The notes beneath the pieces are model-generated. The model was given only the letters and a program-made list of their open reading frames with translations, had not been told where the DNA came from and did not search any database. Shown one piece after another: positions 10,619-22,659 of a stretch of DNA of 64,000 nucleotides. Position numbers and translations under genes: made by a program. This DNA is from Macrolepiota albuminosa (Eukaryota; Basidiomycota; Agaricomycetes; Agaricales; Agaricaceae), in assembly GCA_027475525.1 (NCBI GenBank), contig JAMWFC010000046.1, positions 1,240,001-1,304,000 of the forward strand, read 5' to 3'. How positions within the stretch are numbered: position 1 is the stretch's first letter; each line of letters begins with the position of its first letter.

Positions 10619-12014
10619 GCGGTTTTGGATGAAGAAATGGAAGTGGAGGTGGTCTTGCCAGACATGAAGGACAAGAGGACGGCAAGACAGGAGTTCAAGA
10701 ATTCCCAGGAAGCAGTAAGTACTTCAGTTTCTCCCTACTGCGTTTGTTAACATTCCTGTAGTGCGACAAGTGCTGGGCTGACAACAACTCAGAGGGGTGT
10801 TGGTACCACACCGGTAGCCAGCCCTGCTATTGGTGTGGTACACTGAAATGGGCTTGCACTTTGGATGGTGCTAAGAATTACAAATGCAGGGGAGCTCCTG
10901 ATGCGGTAGTAGAGTGCACTTTCAAGTGGGCCGTCCTGGTCAAGAGAGCGTGGGAGTTCATCAAGGGGGAGGGGAAAAAGCAGGCCACTGGCAACGCAGC
11001 CATGATTAGCAAGGGTTCCCTGGTACTGCCAACACGTCAAGGGGACAAAAACAAAACCATCGGCAACTGTGGCACCAGTGAGCACCAAGGGACTGTGATC
11101 TCTTCGAAATGACAAGTCTCTTTGCTTACCAAGAAGAAGGGTAAGGCTAAACATGCACAGGTAGAGTCTCTTCCCTCTACCCCTGGGGACATAAAGATGG
11201 AGAAACTGGAGAAGGCACTTGCTGCCAGCTGCCTGCCGCCAAGGGATAAAGAAGCCAGGCCCAGCAAGTTGCTTTCTCACATTCACCTGAAAGGGGCCTC
11301 TTTGCTGCCTCCTGACAATGAGGATGACGTGGTAATAGATCCACCACCAAGGGAAGAGCCTCAGGAGGTGGTGCTAGTGGTAGTGACAACAAGGGGAGAG
11401 GGAAGCACTGAGGCAATGGCTGCCAGTGACAAGAACGCAGATGAGGAGGACAACGTAGGTGCAGGAGAGGCGCTAGCGGCGCCCCCTGCTGCAGAGGTCA
11501 AGAGCGAGGGAGAGGGAGAGGAAACACTGAAGAAAGAGCCCAATTGGCAGTGGCTGCCACCTTATGGCCCTTCTGCCCCTTGGATGCGGGAGGTATCAAG
11601 TGATGAGGACATAGCTGGTCTGAAGCCCTGGCAATGGGTTATGGCAAGAGTCAATCCCTTATAGACCCCACAACCGACTTCTTGTGTGAATGGCAACCTG
11701 TTTTGTTGGCTGGAGCAAGACCTGGTCTATCCGGTCATGGCCTTGCATCCTTGCAAAATGCTGGAGTGCTTTGCTGGGAGGGCAATTTGGATGGAGGAGG
11801 TGCTTAGCTAGGAGCAGGAACACATCAGAGGGCAGCTTATGGCTTTCCATCTTTGATACAACAACTTGGCGCATAGCCTTGCTGTTCTGCAAGACTACCA
11901 GGCTGACTGGCAGTCCGCCAATGACATTCAACCTGGTGACTTGCTGCCATTATGCAATGCCTCCCTCCCACCTTCTGATGACTCGTTACTGCCAGATAAC
12001 ATAGACCTGTATTA

Positions 12015-12411
12015 AACAGACTGTAGAGTAGATCAGCCATTTATGTATATATCTTTTGTACTTGTCATCCCCTATACATTTCTTTCAGTATCCTTGACTG
12101 AACAAAGATAAAAAAAAAACAAAAGAGGAACGGTAAAACAGTAGGTAAGGCACAGTAAGGAGGAAATAGTGAAATAGCTGCAGTAGGTGGACTTAGCAGA
12201 ATTTTTGAAAAGAAAGGGAACACTTAGTAAATCATCATAGTGAAAAACCATTGGCAAATGTTGTGCAAGGTGCTATGCATTGGCGACCCACTAGCGCTGC
12301 GTCTTGAGTATGTACAGCAAATGTCTGTGAAGTATGGTACGGTAAGCAAATTAGTAAGAAAAGTAAATTAAGTAATAGAGAAATTGGAGGCTTATCGATG
12401 ATTGATAGTAT
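12015..12411. other. Gypsy-1 internal spacer between antisense gene and integrase
   Basis: No coding signal on either strand. It includes an A-rich tract near 12110. The antisense gene and pol end here tail to tail, so a shared 3' processing region is likely. Confidence 0.4.
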
Positions 12412-15400
12412 TTTAGTCATCTCCTTCTTCTTCTGCTATAGTCAGCAAGTCGTCGTTGTCCAATAGTTCAGTCTCTTCAAGTTCTTGTAGTTTAGTGGTA
12501 TTGATGTTTAGTGCCTCCAGTGGTAAGTTGATTTGTTCCCTAGTGAGGTATGGCAAGAGGCGGAAGGCGGCAACCGGTCAGTGGAGTACTGACCCATCTA
12601 ATTCATAAAGGACGTAAGCGCCTCCACGGTTATGCAAGATAACTACCAATGGCCCCAAGTAGTGTGGGCGCATCTTTTTATTATATGATGTCTCTATCTT
12701 GGAATTGTGCATGAGCACTAGCGCACCTTGTGGGAAGTTGTAGTTCTTGATAGTGGTGCTATGGTCTGCTTCAAACCTGAGTGCAGCTTGGTGATGCGCA
12801 GCAAAGACTGTTTTATGGAGCCGCTCCAAGTCCTTGTACCGTTGCTGGAGGTCAATAGCATGTCTGGTGATGAGGTTGGTAGTCGCTAAGAAACTGTTGG
12901 GAGCTGGCTGAAGGTAAGTTGCCTCGACAATGTTGGCAGGGAGAAGGAGATAGGTGCCAGTAGCTGCATAATAAGGAGAACAACCCATACACTTACAAAT
13001 AGTAACCCTTTCTGACCAGAAGACTGAATAAGTTGCCTCACTCCAGCGTGATTTATTGCCATCAACTGCCTTGAAGAGCGCTTGCTGCACATTGAAATGA
13101 GGTCGTTCCACTAAGCTGTTAGCGTGTTTGTTGTAGCCAGAGACGCAGATGTGGTGGATGTTGTACTTCTTGGCGAGGTAAGTCAGAGCTTTAATGATAG
13201 GCACACCATTATCCGTGACAATTTCTCTTAGCGCACCCCATTGGCAAATGACGTCCTCAAAGAGCCACTTGGCGACAGCATCAGTATTTTCTTGTTGGAG
13301 CATGTGGAATTTGGACCAGTGGATTAGCAAGCAGTGTCCTTGGATGATATACTTATAGCAACCAGACTTAGGCATATGCATGGTGTCAATGTAGATCTTG
13401 CTGAACAAGGGTGCTCATGTAGCGACGGTAGGCGAGATGAGCACTTGGCAAGTCTGCTGAATCTGGCAAAAGTGGCATATCCTGATATACCAGGCAACGT
13501 CAGCGCCAACATGTGGCCACCAAAAACGCTCCAAAAAAGTGGCTTGAGTAGCATACAAACCTCTGTGACCAAGCTCATTGTGCATAGCATGTAAGATACG
13601 TAGGCAACTGTCCTGTTTGATGACCAACTTGTGAGCCCCATTGTGATGTTGTTGCCAGAGACGATTGCCAGTAAAGAAGAAGTGAGTAGCATAGCAAATA
13701 AAGGTTGTGTACTCATTGTTGCTAAGGTTCTTTGGGTGCTCAAGGTCTTGTATCCAATGTTCTATGGTTAAGAGACACTTATCTTCTGCTTGGGCTTTGA
13801 TGGATTGTGGTACCGCATCATAGGTAAGTTGGCGACTATCTTCTCTAAGTGATCGAGGTTCTTGTACAATCCTTACCGGAGGGGAAGCCTGACTAAGGAT
13901 GCTTGCCATGTAGAAAGTAAGTGAGGCACTAAAGGTGTTGGGTCAGTAAGAGACAATGGAGTGTAGGAAGACAGTGGTGGGCTGTTGCCAATGCAGAAGG
14001 TGGACAGGTTGTTGAATAAGATGCATACAGCCATGCAAGCAGTTGACCCAATCTTTGAAGTTGCTATTGTCATCAGGATCGATTGCCAGGTCACCAGGTT
14101 GCCGAGGTCACCTAGAGAGACCATCTGGGCCATGGAAGGTGCCTTTAACGTGAATCAGTTTAAAATGGAACATAAGGATAGCTACCATCCAACGGTTCAT
14201 ACTAGCGGACAGCTATATGTTAGAGTTTTGCAGCATACCCTTAATGTACCTAGCGTCCACCTCAATGATAAGGTTGCATACGCCAATGAGGTACATCCTT
14301 AGCGCCTGAAAAGCCTTGAAGAGTCCGTATAGCTCCAACTTGGGCTGGCTGTAGCGTTACTCCTAGTCGTTAAGTGTAATAGACCCAAAGTGGTTTAAGC
14401 AGCACTGTTTCTGGTTGTCACTAAGGCACTGGCAGAGGAAGTACCCGACACCTATATATGAAGTGTCGACCACCAAGATGACAGGGTTGGCAGAAGTGTA
14501 GTTGATAGGAACAAGTGGCTTAGCGTCTTTCAATGCCGTGACAAGGTTGCGTTGGGACTTGACTTGGTCGGGGCCAAACTCAAAGGGTTTGTTAGTACGG
14601 GTGAGTCGGGTAAGGTGATGAGCGTGATGAGCAAAGTTCTTGACAAAGATACGGAGGACGCCAATAGTTTCTAAGAAGGTGCAAACCTTAGACAGGTCAC
14701 AGCAAGGACCCCAGCACTTGAGAAGGGCTAGGCAAGACTTATCGGGGACGTGACTGGCAGGTGTGCAGATGTGGCCAAGTATCTTAAACCTTGGCGCACA
14801 AAGCAAGAATTTGTGACTGCTAAAGGTGCTGCCACTGTATTTCATGCATTGGAGAACACGGTTAAGCAGCTGGAAGAAGTCCCAGAGCGCCAAGCATATA
14901 TTATAATTGTCAGGATGCTTCTCTGGCAAGCTGTCAATGAGTCACCAATTTTTAGAGCCTTTAACACCAATATTGTCTATGAAGCTGAGCACGTTATGGG
15001 GGATCTCAGGTTGTAGGATAAAGGTGATGTTATTGTGAAAGATAGAGACTGAGTTAGTCCAACCCATAGGGAGAGTGACTAGATGCAAGGTGCCAAACAG
15101 AGTTTGGAACATAGTAAGGTCGCAGGAAGAGAGATGGATCAAGTGTTTGTCGTAGCCGACATATAGATCAAGAGTGGCGCCACAAATGTGCCCAGCAAAG
15201 GATTTGGCAACATGGTCTGGAAATGGAGGCACATCAGAGTATCAAATGGTGACCCTATTTAGTGGTTCCAAACTGTGAACAATACATAAATTACCATTCT
15301 TCTTGAGTATGCAGAACCAACAGGAGTGGTAAGAGCTATTAGATGGCTTGTAGATGCCAGCCTGTATCTTGATGCGTATAATCTGGCAGATCTCAGCCTC

Positions 15401-16623
15401 AATACTGGGCAGCAAGGGTCTGTTATATTCAGTCCATGGCACATGAGGAATAGTAGGAATTACTACAGGCAGGAAGAAGTCTGTGCGCAAACTGCCACAT
15501 TCAGAGTCCTCCCAGGCAAAGGCCTGGTTCTGCTTGACAACAAGGTTGGTAAGGACATCTATTTTGTCCTTGGTGAGGAATCCAGTGTCATGGTCCTTGG
15601 CAAATTCCTGTTGGTGTTCGGCAGTAAAGTGTCCTGTTGGTCAGAAGGGTGTCAGATGGGGCATAAGAGTCGGAATGTCAGCAAGAGGATCGCCAAGAAT
15701 ATGGTGTTCGATTCGGAAAGCCTCTGGCAAGTGAGCAGCAATGGATTTTGTTTTAAGCGCAATGGGCTTATACTTCTTTTTGACTTGTACCCCTTTCCTT
15801 TTAGGTGCATTAGTATTAGTATAAACAGAGGTGGAAAGGGCGCCAGGGTCAGTAAGGGTATGTTGAGGAGTGGAAAGTCCAAGAATGGCAGAAGCAGAGG
15901 CTCTGGGAAGGGTGGTTAAATATGTATCTTTTGTAGCAATTTTCTGGAAAGAGTCCGAGGCGGTAAGGTAAAGATAGGCAAAAGAAGAGTCGGTAATGTT
16001 CTGTGGGGTTTTCTGGGGTTTTTCAGCAGCGTAATTAGATATAGTCAAGAGTACTTTTGTGTCAAAAAAGGCCGTTTTTAAAATATGTACACGACTACTG
16101 GCATGGTCAAATTCTAGCGTTAGCGCCTCATCTCCATGATCATTGCCAATCACCTCCTCAATGGTCTGTGAAAACACCGGTAAGGTAGTTCACTAGCGTG
16201 CTGTTCAGTAAACTTAGGCAGCTTGCTGCAAGTACCTTTCTGCTGTCTCCTAGAGAATGTTGGTATGGTACGTCGGATTCTGAAATTGGGGTTGCTAATG
16301 GTCAAAGTCATTTTGTCATCAGTAAGGGTCTTGACTATTGAACGCACTAAGACATTGAAAGGTCATCCAAGGAGGAGGTTGTAAGTGGAGGAGCGTAAGA
16401 TGTGGATTTGGAGGTAGAATGTGATGTCACCAATAGTGCATGGTACATTCTTGGTGAGTCCCAGAGACCTATCAATGGTGCCATTAGCGCTCTGCATGTT
16501 CAAGATGATGGTAGGATCATAAATCAGGCCTAAGTTGTTGGCAACTTCAGCAGCCATAGAGATGATCTGGGAGCCACTGTCCATAATGGCCTCAACCTCG
16601 CTTTTGTTGTCTACGGTAAGCAT
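12412..16623 (-). pseudogene. Gypsy-1 Pol: protease, RT-RNase H, integrase (broken)
   Basis: Read from 16623 down. The protease has DSGSQ (16363-16623). A linker leads into RT near 15490, with the basidiomycete-type stretch PSNSSYHS and CILKKNG. The RT active-site box reads FIDN instead of the usual F/YxDD. The RNase H start (VVDTSYIGVGYFLCQ) follows. Integrase has an HHCC finger (HNELGH, CHFC) and a DDE core (YIDTMHMP, TDNG, VERPH) at 13909-12578. In-frame TGA codons at 13415-13417 and 12578-12580 replace probable CGA codons; beyond the second the C-terminus stays readable to 12412. Further stops lie between RT pieces. Inactive because of the stops and the lost RT aspartate. Confidence 0.9.
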
Positions 16624-16841
16624 GATAGATCTGATAGTGTGGGAGTCTTGGATAACAGTAAGGATGGCAGGATCTTCTCAGATTCCAAAGACCTCATATA
16701 TGTCTCGACAGGGTCTACATAGCATTGGCAATGGAGCTGGTAGTATTAGTGCTAGGTGTAACTGGGGGGGTCGGTAGTAACTGAGAAACTAGGAAGGGCA
16801 TTGTCTAGTTTGTTCATCTCGGTAATGGTAGTTGCCAAGGG

Positions 16842-18740
16842 TCATTGCGGGGTTACCACTGTTTTCACCTGATTCCGGACATCTGGCACAATACTGCAGA
16901 GTTCTTCTACTGATAGCGTGACTGGCATTTTCATGATGCGGCTAAAGACATGGCTGGATTTCTCAATGTTGAATACAGGTGCAGTGGGGCAGTAGCCGCC
17001 TTCTGGTTGTTTCTCAGGAGCGGCAAAGTTACGTTGGGCAGGAGCGTGATACCTATCGGAAAGTCCAGCATAAGGGTGAAGAGGCAGCAAGGATGCGTTG
17101 GGAGTAGGGGAAGTTGCTGGCGCAGGAGCTGTAGGCAAGAGCGTGGTAGTGGATGGGGGAGCTGTAGGAGCTGGCTGAGTAGCAGGGGTTGAAGACGGCT
17201 GGCTACTAGAAGTTGGCATGGGCTTGTACCCACGTAAAGGCTGCTTGGGCTGTTTAATCTCTACACCATCAAATACCTGGTTCTTTAGCAAGTTAAGTTC
17301 TTGTTACAAGTTCTTGATATGCTTTTTCTGCAAGAAACTCAATTGGTTGCCAATGCTATCAAAGTGTAATACCTCATGAATCATTTGCTGTTGTGCTGCT
17401 TGTTCGGGATCTGGATTAGCATTGCCAGAGAGGGTGCCAGTAACAATTTGTCCTGGGTTGCGCCTATGCCATTCATCTACCCGCTCCTGGTAGGATTTTA
17501 GTTCTGAGTAGTTGGGAATTGAAGCACCAGTGGTCAAGACAACCTTGCTGTCAAGGGCCCTGTGTACTTTACCTTGCTAAATATAGGTTTCTAGTATAGT
17601 GCAGCGTCCTCAAGTCATTGTGTGGCCAATTTTACCACAGAAATGGCAAAGGTTGCTTCCTGGGGCATTAGCGACTCAGGTGGCAGTAATGCTGGTGGCA
17701 ATTATGGTCTTGATACGGGTCATGGCAGAGGCAACAGCAATGTTAATGGCAGCATTAAGCTCTTCTTTCTTGACAAAGTCGGCAGCAGGGATGGCAGAGG
17801 TTGGAATGGGAAGTATACCATTGGTGTGATCAGGAGGCGGGGTCATCCTAGCGCACTGAAGTCCCGAGCCAATACCTGTATTTGTACCTTTCAATATCCA
17901 TTTACCCACATCAAACACATCGGTAACGGTATAGGGCTTCTTGGGGTGATGGGTTGGCTTTGTGATATCTAAGCGTCTAGCGATCCTGGTCCATAGCAAT
18001 GTTGGTATGCCTTGCTGGAATAAGCAGCACTCCTCATTGACATATAGTTTACCATTCTGTATTAACCACCTGGCAACCTTTTGGAATTCCCAGTAGTAAG
18101 TTGAAAATGCACCAAGAGAGTAAGTACCACTATCAAAGGAGTCCTGGACTAGCTTTTGGAGTTTGTTTACCATGTATTATGTAGATTCTTTGGCGCCAGA
18201 GTACAATTCAATGATTGCCTTTTTCCAGTTCTCATAGGAAGCGCCTTGTGCTGGAGGTGCACCAGACATGGTAAATTCAGGAAGTCCAGTCCAAGTTTCA
18301 GCCATATTGTATGAGACGTATCTTGCCACATATTCTTTTATCTGGGTGTGGTTGGTAACGCCACAGTCCCTAAACAAGTATTCAAGTTCCTTAAAGTATT
18401 GAGAGAGCTCCCGTGGTTTGGACTCATCCTATTTTGGCACAGAGAAGTGGTTGTGTGGTGGCATGCACTAAGGAATCAATCGGTTTCATGGCGACTGCCT
18501 TGCCATGCAGGATTGGTAGAAGTGGTGATGGAGTTCTAGGTGGCGGTGAAGGGGCATGGGAAAGGACTAGGCAGGAAAGTGGGATTAAGGGAGTAGGCGG
18601 TGTGAAGTTTTGAAAGTCTGGAAGAGGTGATGCTAGGGGGTCATCACTAGGGTTGGAGTTGAAAGCAAGGGGTAAGAGATCAGGAAAATTGTCTACAGAG
18701 GTGTTCTGTAGTTCCTGTGCTAGGGTAAGTCCTGGCAAAG
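16842..18740 (-). pseudogene. Gypsy-1 Gag (broken)
   Basis: Minus-strand open pieces at 18738-18424 (Pro-rich N-terminus), 18377-18177 and 18173-17676 (helical capsid-like, for example FQKVARWLIQNGKL), 17537-17304 and 17291-16842 (Pro/Ala/Ser-rich tail) follow one another between PBS and protease. No CCHC knuckle was found. Stops and frame changes separate the pieces. Identification rests on position and composition more than on a strong motif. Confidence 0.75.
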
Positions 18741-18860
18741 CTCCAGGAAGTTGTGGGATTGATGAGGAAGGTCAGGAAGGGGTAATGTATTCTGCTGACT
18801 GCTGTTACAGGCGGCGTTGGCGCTGGAGATGTGTTTCTGGCAAAATTCTGCCCTAAAGAT

Positions 18861-18878
18861 CTCTTGCGATGGGCTCCA
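18861..18878 (-). other. Gypsy-1 primer binding site
   Basis: Three bases inside the 5' LTR the minus strand reads TGGAGCCCATCGCAAGAG. TGG at this place is the usual start of a site complementary to a tRNA 3' CCA end. The tRNA species was not determined. Confidence 0.65.
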
Positions 18879-18881
18879 ATT

Positions 18882-19838
18882 TGATGATGCCCAAAAGTTG
18901 ATCAGTAGCAGATATAGTTTACGGCTACTGACCTGTGTAAAAATGTGTTGGGTGTGCTAAGGTTGAGGGAGTCCCAGGCAGTTCCCAGAGAACAAGTCTT
19001 AAAAAGACTTAAACGGTTGGGTTGGGTGGAAGTCAGTAATGATAGTTGGCAAGGAAATGTGATAAGGAAGTGCGCCAATGATGAAGTGCACCTAAAAGGG
19101 TAGGGGAATAAACATGATTAAATGCAGCAAGAGGACGTGGGAAGGAAACTAGAGGCTTAGCAACGACCAAGCTGCATGATACCTGCTGTAAGTGCTAGGT
19201 GTGTAGGTTCCATAAGCGTAACTGCAGCAAGCAGGCTAAGAGTGTTCAGACAGTTGGCGACTATGTACTTAGTCAGCTCAAGAGAAATCTAAACCATAGG
19301 GTAAACTGAGGGGTGTAAAATGGGGTACTCTGTTTTGTTCTGTATTATTGACAAGTGGTAAGTATTTATAGTAAGTTTGGAGTTCCCCGCCGCTAAGCAG
19401 CTGAGCGTCACCATGCCAGGGTGGAACGGTAAGAATGTAAGTAAATGCCATGAATTAAACTAAATAAAAAGAAATTACAAGCCAGCTGTCTATTCTGTCT
19501 GTCTCCAGGTCATTAAGTGCTATCCTGCACATGCCAGTCCAGATGTCACAAGTTATTGCATTATCTCTAATTTGTAAGTGCTGTCACCGGCTAGCTAGGC
19601 CACATGCTGATTAATTAGCACCACCTGTCAAGACCTTACTGATGGCATAATGACAGCTGTCATTCCAGCTGCCACCAGCATTATCACTGATTGATCTTGA
19701 TAGTTGCTGTGCATGTCTGTCAGAAATGGCCTAGAAAGAATAAATTGTGTGTGCCAGGTTTGGCACAAGTGCAGCAAGGTGGCTGGAACTGCTGCCAAGC
19801 CTGCCATTGATGCGTCTAGCCCATGTGAGGTCCTATTA
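18882..19838 (-). repeat. Gypsy-1 5' LTR (957 bp)
   Basis: Direct repeat of 2372-3324. Its outer tip reads TAATAGGACC where the partner has TGATAGGACC. Target duplication CCAT follows at 19839-19842. Confidence 0.93.
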
Positions 19839-19842
19839 CCAT

Positions 19843-20416
19843 TCTTCTTCAGAATGCACAGTAATGGTGCAGCCTGAGCAGTGGTGCATAGTGACCACTA
19901 CTAAGCATTCAAATAGCAATTAGTTTTATTGCATAATTGCTTCTGAAGTGCATGTAGACAGCATGGCAAGTGGTACTTGTATTGCTTGCTCTTGTCTATG
20001 AGATTAATCTCATGGTTCACTTCCTGCCATGGCAGGAGCTCCTCCTTGGTCCCATTGACCATATTGGCAAATTCTTCTTGCCATTGCTGACACAACCGAG
20101 ATATATCCTCCTTGCAAAGGCTTGTTGCCTTTTGTTTCCCCTTCATATACACTGGGAGAAGTACCTCCACTGTGTCTGATGGTAGACAAGGCTGCAGTGT
20201 ATATTGCTTGCACATTGCAAGCACTCAAGTAACATTGTCATCAGATATATGCAGTCTCAACAGGGAATCTGCTACCACTGCCTTATAAACCATGAGGCTT
20301 TTTCCCTTGCATATGAGTGAATACGCTACAGACACTTCATCTGATGCTGGCTGGCAATAGGCTGGTGTAATGGTTATCTGTTGCTGGTGCACATTTTGCA
20401 CACACATGGCTGCCAC
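19843..20416 (-). pseudogene. Gypsy-2 pol: N-terminal part of reverse transcriptase
   Basis: Minus-strand frames at 20416-20225 and 20224-19901 lead toward the RT finger region. The sequence reaches a stretch encoding ILKKNG exactly where gypsy-1 was inserted; the gene continues at 2367 on the far side. Stops interrupt it. Confidence 0.75.
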
Positions 20417-20559
20417 CAGTTTGTTCTACTCCTGCAGCATTCAAGGATTGTATGCCCAGTTGTACTCAGGAAGGGGAGCTGGTTGCTCCCATAGGGACCA
20501 CGTGTCCTCACAACATGAGGCTTCTGCCTCTTGGTTGCTGTCTCTCAAGTCATCTAACT

Positions 20560-21310
20560 TGACTCATGAGGACGTTGGTGGGCATACATCCACTGAGTCC
20601 TTATGCTGTTTTGCCTTTTGCTGGCACTTGTCTGGAGGCTTTGCGCCTTGATCATCAGAAGCAAGTATTTGCTCATCTCTCATCTTGGAGGCTTGATACT
20701 CCTCCTCACTCATCATCACCATGTTGTGGTCTGAGCTCAGTTCAGACATGGCCTGCACTTCCTCATCCACCTCCTCTACTGCTGGCATTTTTGCGCTGGC
20801 CAAGTCATGGAGAATCCTTGTGCTTCTCCATAGTGCGGTGACGTTGCAGGCAATTATCAGTGTCATCTGCTGTAGCTTATTTGGCTGGGATCACCTTCCT
20901 ATTTACTAGCATCTGACAGTGCTCAAAGTCTAGCATGACTTTGTTACGCCACATAAATAGTGTTCTCAGTATCATATCATAGCAATCAAAGTTTGCTACA
21001 TCCATGTACTCCTAGCTACATGAGCCCAGTGTCTGGACAGTTACATTTGTCCCATACTGCACCATGGCATGGCTTCCTACGGTGCCCAACTGCAACGCCA
21101 ATGGTGTATCTAGCTCCTGTATAGAAATTCCATACACGTGGGCAAACTGGGGCGTTATATCTGAAGTGGTATTCCCAGAGTCCCATAAGGTCTATGCTTT
21201 GTGGCCATTTACGTCCACATATGAGACCAGGCACTCCTTGTCTGCCTGTTTCAATGTAGGGTGCTGCAACGTGCCCTCTGCTCAACAAAGGGTCATCTTC
21301 TTCATCCAAA
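20560..21310 (-). pseudogene. Gypsy-2 protease and linker (broken)
   Basis: On the minus strand from 21310 a retropepsin-like domain can be read: WDSGNT as the catalytic D-S/T-G box, then about 80 residues on a DMILRTLF/FMWRNK segment in place of the usual ILG box. An acidic linker (20866-20564, SELSSDHNMVMMSEEEYQ) joins it to RT. Stops are present in the protease. Confidence 0.75.
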
Positions 21311-21361
21311 CCATATTATTTTTATTGTGATCGTTTGAGGATGGCCAATCTGTCATTGCTG

Positions 21362-21664
21362 CTAGGCACTTAGAGTTGCTGTTGCGACTGTAGTACTTGT
21401 TGTTGTAGACGTTGTTGTATACGTCAACTGTAACATACTCCTCCCCCTCCATGACCACACTCTTGGGCTCAGCGCCTGATGCCTCCTCTGGGGGCTCTTG
21501 GTTGTTTGTGGGGTGCTCGGCCTCAGACTTGGCAGAGATGTCTCCATCACTCCCACTTGCGGCTGCAGTATGTGCAGCTCAAAGGTGAATGCAGGGTATA
21601 TACCCCTTTCTTGGGGCTTCTGTCTTTGCAGGGCAATTGGTAGCATAGTGGCCTGGCTAGCCGC
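21362..21664 (-). pseudogene. Gypsy-2 Gag, C-terminal end
   Basis: A Thr/Ser-rich Gag tail (TYTTTSTTTSTTVATATLSA). Upstream in the gene it is interrupted by LTR copy B; the body of Gag lies at 22660-25820. Confidence 0.6.
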
Positions 21665-22659
21665 TGATGATGCCAACTGTGGTTGGGTGTGCTGGATGTA
21701 TATGCAGTACAACGCCGTCTCCAGTGCCTGGCATGTGGGTTTGTGAGGAGTCTCGGTGTGCTTGAGCAGAGGTGATAGGGCAATGTGCTAGATGATAGCG
21801 CCTCGGGTGCTACCTAGCAAGTGGTAAGTGTTGTAGTTTAGGAGGAGTTATAGAGAATAAAACAAATAGCGCAGCGTAGTGTGCCCGTAGGTGGCACTGT
21901 AAACAACGAAAACGAGATAGACAAAGCTAGCGCCAAACTTAGTAACAAAGTCAGGCAATGCTAGCACAATTTGAACGCTAAGTGTAATTGGATGCTCAAG
22001 AGGTTACGATTTGTTGTTATATACATGGCAAGTAGCTAGTTTTTATACTATGTGCTATGGTATTTCCAAAATAAGTCCATTTACGGCGCTAGCAATTAGC
22101 ACCTCTTCTTGTAGTTGTAGCTAATGGCCACCTGTCAACGGTGACCTGCAGCACATGGGTGACGGTGACCAACAGCAACTCTAAAACTACTTAGAAATGG
22201 TATAAGTTTGCTTACTTTCTGATGTAATTTAATTGGCCATGCCATTTCGGGGTATGGTCAGAGAATCCTCAACAGACGCTGTGAGCGCTAATCCTGGCGC
22301 TAAACATTGTACCATCTTTTGATAGATTTGAATGTTGGGTCTGCGTGTATCCTGTCTCATCGTCATTGATTCCTTTAGACTTCTGATTGAAGTGCCTCGG
22401 TGATTGACAGTGCCAATTGCTAACTCCTTTCAGTATTGATTGGGGTTTGGTCAGAGTCAACTTCCTGCCGTTGTGCTAGCGCTATGAGTTCTAAGCCTTC
22501 TTGGTCTTCAAAATAACTGAGTGGAGTGTGCTGAAGGGCTGATACTGGTGATTAAGATGAATGAATAAGTCTTGCCATAGAGCGCCAGCGCTAGGGCTGC
22601 TCTGTACCACAAGCTGGTCACTAGCGTCTCCAGTGTGTCAAGTATTGGTTGGCCTATAA
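21665..22659 (-). repeat. LTR copy B inside gypsy-2 gag
   Basis: Inverted match to 1-1541, ending CATCATCA on the minus strand. It lacks both the 455-bp nested LTR and the 77-bp duplication of copy A. The outer tip reads TTATAGG, slightly decayed. No matching target duplication was found, so recombination may have changed a flank. Confidence 0.8.

Larger units (their letters stand above)
3497..12014 (+). pseudogene. Antisense additional gene of gypsy-1, with introns, broken
   Basis: This gene lies opposite to gag-pol, between integrase and the 3' LTR. Exon 1 (3497-3781) is followed by a 48-nt intron (3782-3829), then exons up to 4036, where copia-1 interrupts an exon. Coding resumes at 9253 in a charged Lys/Glu-rich stretch, is interrupted again by LTR C, and resumes near 10619. 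After an intron at about 10714-10760 comes a Cys/Trp-rich segment (CDKCWADNN, CYWCG) and then a long acidic tail to about 12014. In-frame stops occur near 9281 (TAA), at 11110-11112 (TGA) and within 11800-11870; TAA and TGA would fit C-to-T changes of CAA and CGA. The Cys pattern resembles small zinc-binding proteins, but no family is recognised. Introns on this strand indicate an independent promoter. Confidence 0.6.
2372..19838 (-). mobile_element. Gypsy-1: Ty3/gypsy LTR retrotransposon with nested insertions
   Basis: The LTRs are direct repeats at 2372-3324 and 18882-19838, with TG...CA ends except that the outer tip of the 5' LTR has mutated from TG to TA. The flanks carry the 4-bp duplication CCAT (2368-2371, 19839-19842). 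On the minus strand the order is 5' LTR, PBS, gag, protease, RT-RNase H, integrase, a 4-kb extra region with an antisense gene, PPT and 3' LTR. Without copia-1 it would be about 12.2 kb. The LTRs differ mainly by transitions, and the coding region has stops, so this is an old, inactive copy. It split the RT gene of gypsy-2. Confidence 0.93.

Noticed and set aside
11110..13417. TGA recoding (selenocysteine or alternative code)
   Set aside because: TGA occurs only in decayed elements at former CGA sites, together with TAG and TAA stops; the intact genes use the standard code.
1..22659. LTR copies A and B as arms of one giant foldback element
   Set aside because: They are in opposite orientation but each sits in a different part of gypsy-2, and unrelated elements lie between them; two independent LTR insertions explain them.
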